A stretch of DNA of 15,101 nucleotides from the NCBI GenBank assembly GCA_910583755.1, contig CAJTZO010000021.1:1-15101 (forward strand). Reading direction: 5' to 3'. This DNA is from an uncultured Clostridia bacterium (lineage in GTDB: Bacteria; Bacillota; Clostridia; Lachnospirales; Anaerotignaceae). Below, one piece after another: positions 14,025 to 15,101 of the stretch (positions are counted from its first letter, which is position 1; every line of letters starts with the position of its first letter). Under the pieces are notes generated by a model. It was given only the letters and a program-made list of their open reading frames with translations. It had not been told where the DNA came from and did not search any database. The position numbers were made by a program, and so were the translations under genes.

Positions 14025-14052
14025 ATTATAGCACAAAAATGTTACAAGTCAA
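14025..14052 (-). promoter_or_regulatory. Promoter of the cI-like repressor
   Basis: On the minus strand TTGACT (14052-14047), a 16-bp spacer and TATAAT (14030-14025). A half-site GTTACAAG (14041-14048) overlaps the -35. Confidence 0.8.
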
Positions 14053-14060
14053 GAAAAGAA

Positions 14061-14075
14061 TAACTTGACAAGTTA
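14061..14075. promoter_or_regulatory. Operator A
   Basis: TAACTT-GAC-AAGTTA, a perfect 6-3-6 palindrome over the -35 of the cro promoter and close to the -35 of the divergent cI promoter, so one bound dimer could affect both. Confidence 0.7.
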
Positions 14076-14094
14076 CAAAAATGGAGTATATAAT
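14065..14094 (+). promoter_or_regulatory. Promoter of the Cro-like gene
   Basis: TTGACA (14065-14070), an 18-bp spacer and TATAAT (14089-14094). Both hexamers match consensus. Operators A and B cover the -35 and the start site. Confidence 0.85.
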
Positions 14095-14098
14095 AACT

Positions 14099-14115
14099 GT
14101 AACTTATAAAGTTAC
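14099..14115. promoter_or_regulatory. Operator B
   Basis: GTAACTT-ATA-AAGTTAC, a perfect 7-3-7 palindrome over the transcription start of the Cro-like gene, just before its ribosome binding site. Confidence 0.7.
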
Positions 14116-14131
14116 TAAAGGTGGTGATTAA

Positions 14132-14338
14132 ATGATAAATACAGATGAATTAAGAGGTATTATTGCCAAAAATGGAAAAACGCAATCTGATATAGCTAAA
14201 ATGCTGAATATTACGCCAAAAACCTTTTACATCCGTATGAAAAAGGGGATTTTTGGAAGTGATGAAATTCAAATTATGATTAAAGAACTTAATATTAAAA
14301 ACCCAATGGATATTTTTTTTGCTAATGAAATAACTTAA
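14132..14338 (+). CDS. Cro-like small HTH protein
   Basis: A 68-residue protein, nearly all helix-turn-helix (GKTQSDIAKMLNITPKTFYIRMKKGIF at about 15-41), of the short Cro/DUF739 type found beside repressors in prophages and integrative elements. The ATG follows AAAGGTGGTG by five bases. It is the first plus-strand gene, opposite the cI-like repressor, so the pair should form a switch between quiescent and active states. Its stop codon lies inside operator C, and a promoter for the next transcript begins immediately after. Confidence 0.85.
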   Translation: MINTDELRGIIAKNGKTQSDIAKMLNITPKTFYIRMKKGIFGSDEIQIMIKELNIKNPMDIFFANEIT

Positions 14339-14345
14339 TAAGTTA
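14331..14345. promoter_or_regulatory. Operator C, downstream of the Cro-like gene
   Basis: TAACTT-AAT-AAGTTA, the same 6-3-6 palindrome as operator A. It includes the cro stop codon and overlaps the -35 (14343-14348) of the following promoter. Confidence 0.65.
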
Positions 14346-14370
14346 CAATAATTCAAGAGGCTACTATGAT
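14343..14370 (+). promoter_or_regulatory. Promoter reading into leader repeat R1
   Basis: TTACAA (14343-14348), a 16-bp spacer and TATGAT (14365-14370). The -35 overlaps operator C. The predicted transcript starts near 14377 and enters leader repeat R1. Confidence 0.55.
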
Positions 14371-14379
14371 AAACCTATA

Positions 14380-14420
14380 TGTCCAAGCGGTGCAGTAAAA
14401 ATCTTATTTGAAAGGTGGTG
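14380..14420 (+). repeat. Leader repeat R1 with orphan ribosome binding site
   Basis: Forty-one bases from TGTCCAAGCGGTGCAGTA to GAAAGGTGGTG, nearly identical to R2 at 15060-15101 (38 of 41 aligned bases plus one single-base gap). The end is a good ribosome binding site like the one before the Cro-like gene, yet no start codon follows at a usable distance (TATAAAATAATAG). The gene it once served appears to be missing. Confidence 0.75.
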
Positions 14421-14450
14421 TATAAAATAATAGTTGTAGATTTTAAATAT

Positions 14451-14481
14451 GCAGCGCCTTAAAAAACAAAATAGGCGCTGC
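14451..14481. repeat. GC-rich hairpin downstream of the zinc-ribbon gene
   Basis: GCAGCGCCT (14451-14459) pairs with AGGCGCTGC (14473-14481), a perfect 9-bp stem with a 13-nt loop. Neither strand has a T-run directly after it, so termination is uncertain. It sits between R1 transcripts and the convergent zinc-ribbon gene. Confidence 0.55.
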
Positions 14482-14512
14482 AAAGAAAAAAGTGGTTTGA
14501 AAAAGACAAGAT

Positions 14513-14731
14513 TTAAATCATATCTTGTACTGTTTTCCAAAAAATTGTCATAGAATTGCATTCCCTACAAAATTTTTGTTCAGGGTTACTTAAAACTACT
14601 TTATACATCTTGCAATTTGGATTAATACAGTAATTATCAGGATAAATTGCTCTGCCTAAACCACATCTTTGACAGTTTTTATCTCTATCATCATTTTGTT
14701 CTTGACAATTAGGGTCTTGACAAATCCACAT
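14513..14731 (-). CDS. Small double zinc-ribbon protein
   Basis: A 72-residue protein with eight cysteines in two four-cysteine sets: C4, C9, C20, C23 (a W-x-C-x4-C-x10-C-x2-C RanBP2-like finger) and C35, C40, C55, C58. It binds zinc and may contact nucleic acid or protein; the function is unknown. The reading frame can open at a GTG (14740), but the ATG at 14731 follows AAGGTG at a better distance and is preferred. It has its own promoter and is divergent from the small XRE gene at 14820. Confidence 0.75.
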   Translation of the reverse strand: MWICQDPNCQEQNDDRDKNCQRCGLGRAIYPDNYCINPNCKMYKVVLSNPEQKFCRECNSMTIFWKTVQDMI

Positions 14732-14772
14732 AATTCTCACCTTCTTTCTTTGTGTAGTTTGTTGTCAGCGAT

Positions 14773-14801
14773 ATTATAACATAGAAAGTAGTAATTGTCT
14801 A
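14773..14801 (-). promoter_or_regulatory. Promoter of the zinc-ribbon gene
   Basis: On the minus strand TAGACA (14801-14796), a 17-bp spacer and TATAAT (14778-14773). It overlaps the region in front of the divergent XRE gene, so the two may be jointly regulated. Confidence 0.6.
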
Positions 14802-14819
14802 TATATGGTAGGTGAAAAT

Positions 14820-15017
14820 ATGAAATTAAACAATATATTGAAAACTAAAGGGATTACAATTCAAAAATTAAGTGAGCAAACAGGGATTAATTATCATACT
14901 TTGCAAAAATATAGTTGTGAAGTAAGAGAACCTTCTGTAAAGAATGCGAAAATACTAGGAAAATTTTTAAAAATTGACTGGTGGCTATTGTTTGAAAATG
15001 ATGATGAAAATAAATAA
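14820..15017 (+). CDS. Small XRE-family HTH protein
   Basis: A 65-residue protein with a helix-turn-helix at about residues 12-40 (TIQKLSEQTGINYHTLQKYS), ending in an acidic tail ENDDENK. The frame opens at 14805, but the ATG at 14820 (MKLNNIL) is preferred because AGGTG lies five bases upstream. It differs from both the cI-like and Cro-like proteins of this element. It diverges from the zinc-ribbon gene and could regulate that shared region. A stem-loop (15018-15045) follows its stop codon. Confidence 0.8.
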   Translation: MKLNNILKTKGITIQKLSEQTGINYHTLQKYSCEVREPSVKNAKILGKFLKIDWWLLFENDDENK

Positions 15018-15045
15018 GGCTGCTATAGCAGTTAACCTAGCAGCC
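15018..15045 (+). repeat. Stem-loop after the small XRE gene
   Basis: GGCTGCTA (15018-15025) pairs with TAGCAGCC (15038-15045), a perfect 8-bp stem. It has no T-run, so it may be a leader structure for the next gene rather than a terminator. Its 5' side (GGCTGCTAT) resembles the sequence ahead of R1 (GGCTACTAT). Confidence 0.55.
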
Positions 15046-15059
15046 TGCAAGCAACATTG

Positions 15060-15101
15060 TGTCCAAACGGTGCAGTACAAAATCCCATTTGAAAGGTGGT
15101 G
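15060..15101 (+). repeat. Leader repeat R2 at the window edge
   Basis: The second copy of the 41-bp leader, again ending in GAAAGGTGGTG. The window stops at the ribosome binding site; a plus-strand gene probably begins just beyond. Confidence 0.75.

Noticed and set aside
14451..14481. Intrinsic terminator for the zinc-ribbon gene
   Set aside because: The stem is strong but neither strand has a T-run immediately after it; kept only as a hairpin.
14513..15017. Toxin-antitoxin module
   Set aside because: The two genes are divergent rather than in one operon and neither resembles a known toxin; an HTH protein alone is not enough.
1..15101. CRISPR arrays, tRNA or rRNA genes, insertion-sequence transposases
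   Set aside because: No regularly spaced repeats, cloverleaf-like segments or transposase motifs were seen on either strand.

Overview
The window is very AT-rich, has strong AGGAGG-type ribosome binding sites, and holds genes typical of anaerobic gut Firmicutes: a beta-glucoside PTS, MepA-type MATE pumps, and a mobile element with a RepA_N/DUF6017 replication protein. This suggests a Clostridia genome, probably Lachnospiraceae-like. That is inference from style and gene content; no taxonomic marker gene is present.

Left half (about 300-8530), all on the minus strand. In transcription order: a MarR regulator (MarR2) with its own promoter and two operator-like palindromes; a structured leader ending in an intrinsic terminator; a cytidylate-kinase-like P-loop protein; a MATE exporter (MATE2); a beta-glucoside PTS EIIBCA; a GH1 6-phospho-beta-glucosidase; a second promoter followed by two tandem copies of a small aptamer-like RNA that share one terminator; a second MATE exporter (MATE1); and a second MarR (MarR1). 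The tandem RNA matches what I remember of the guanidine-IV (mepA motif) riboswitch: a small clostridial leader before MATE genes whose 3' part overlaps the terminator. Upstream of MarR2 lies a C-terminal fragment of another MATE, so MATE-MarR looks like a duplicated cassette in which one MATE has decayed. Together the genes could import and hydrolyse beta-glucosides and export toxic small molecules (guanidinium-like or aromatic aglycones), controlled by riboswitch attenuation and MarR repression.

Middle (about 8530-9970): 1.4 kb without an intact gene. It contains the MATE remnant, AT-rich sequence, a cluster of strong hairpins, two near-identical GTTGTAnnTACAAC palindromes, and two hairpins that can end transcription leaving the integrase.

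Right half (about 9970-15101): the left part of an integrative mobile element that continues past the window. A tyrosine integrase, a RepA_N/DUF6017 initiator, a SWIM zinc-finger protein and a cI-like XRE repressor are on the minus strand. A Cro-like HTH protein diverges from cI, with consensus face-to-face promoters and TAACTTnnnAAGTTA operators, one of which lies after cro on the next promoter. A roughly 70-nt RNA candidate (extended -10 promoter, two stem-loops, terminator) lies antisense to the repA leader. Near the right end, a double zinc-ribbon protein and a small XRE protein are divergently placed between two copies of a 41-bp leader repeat.
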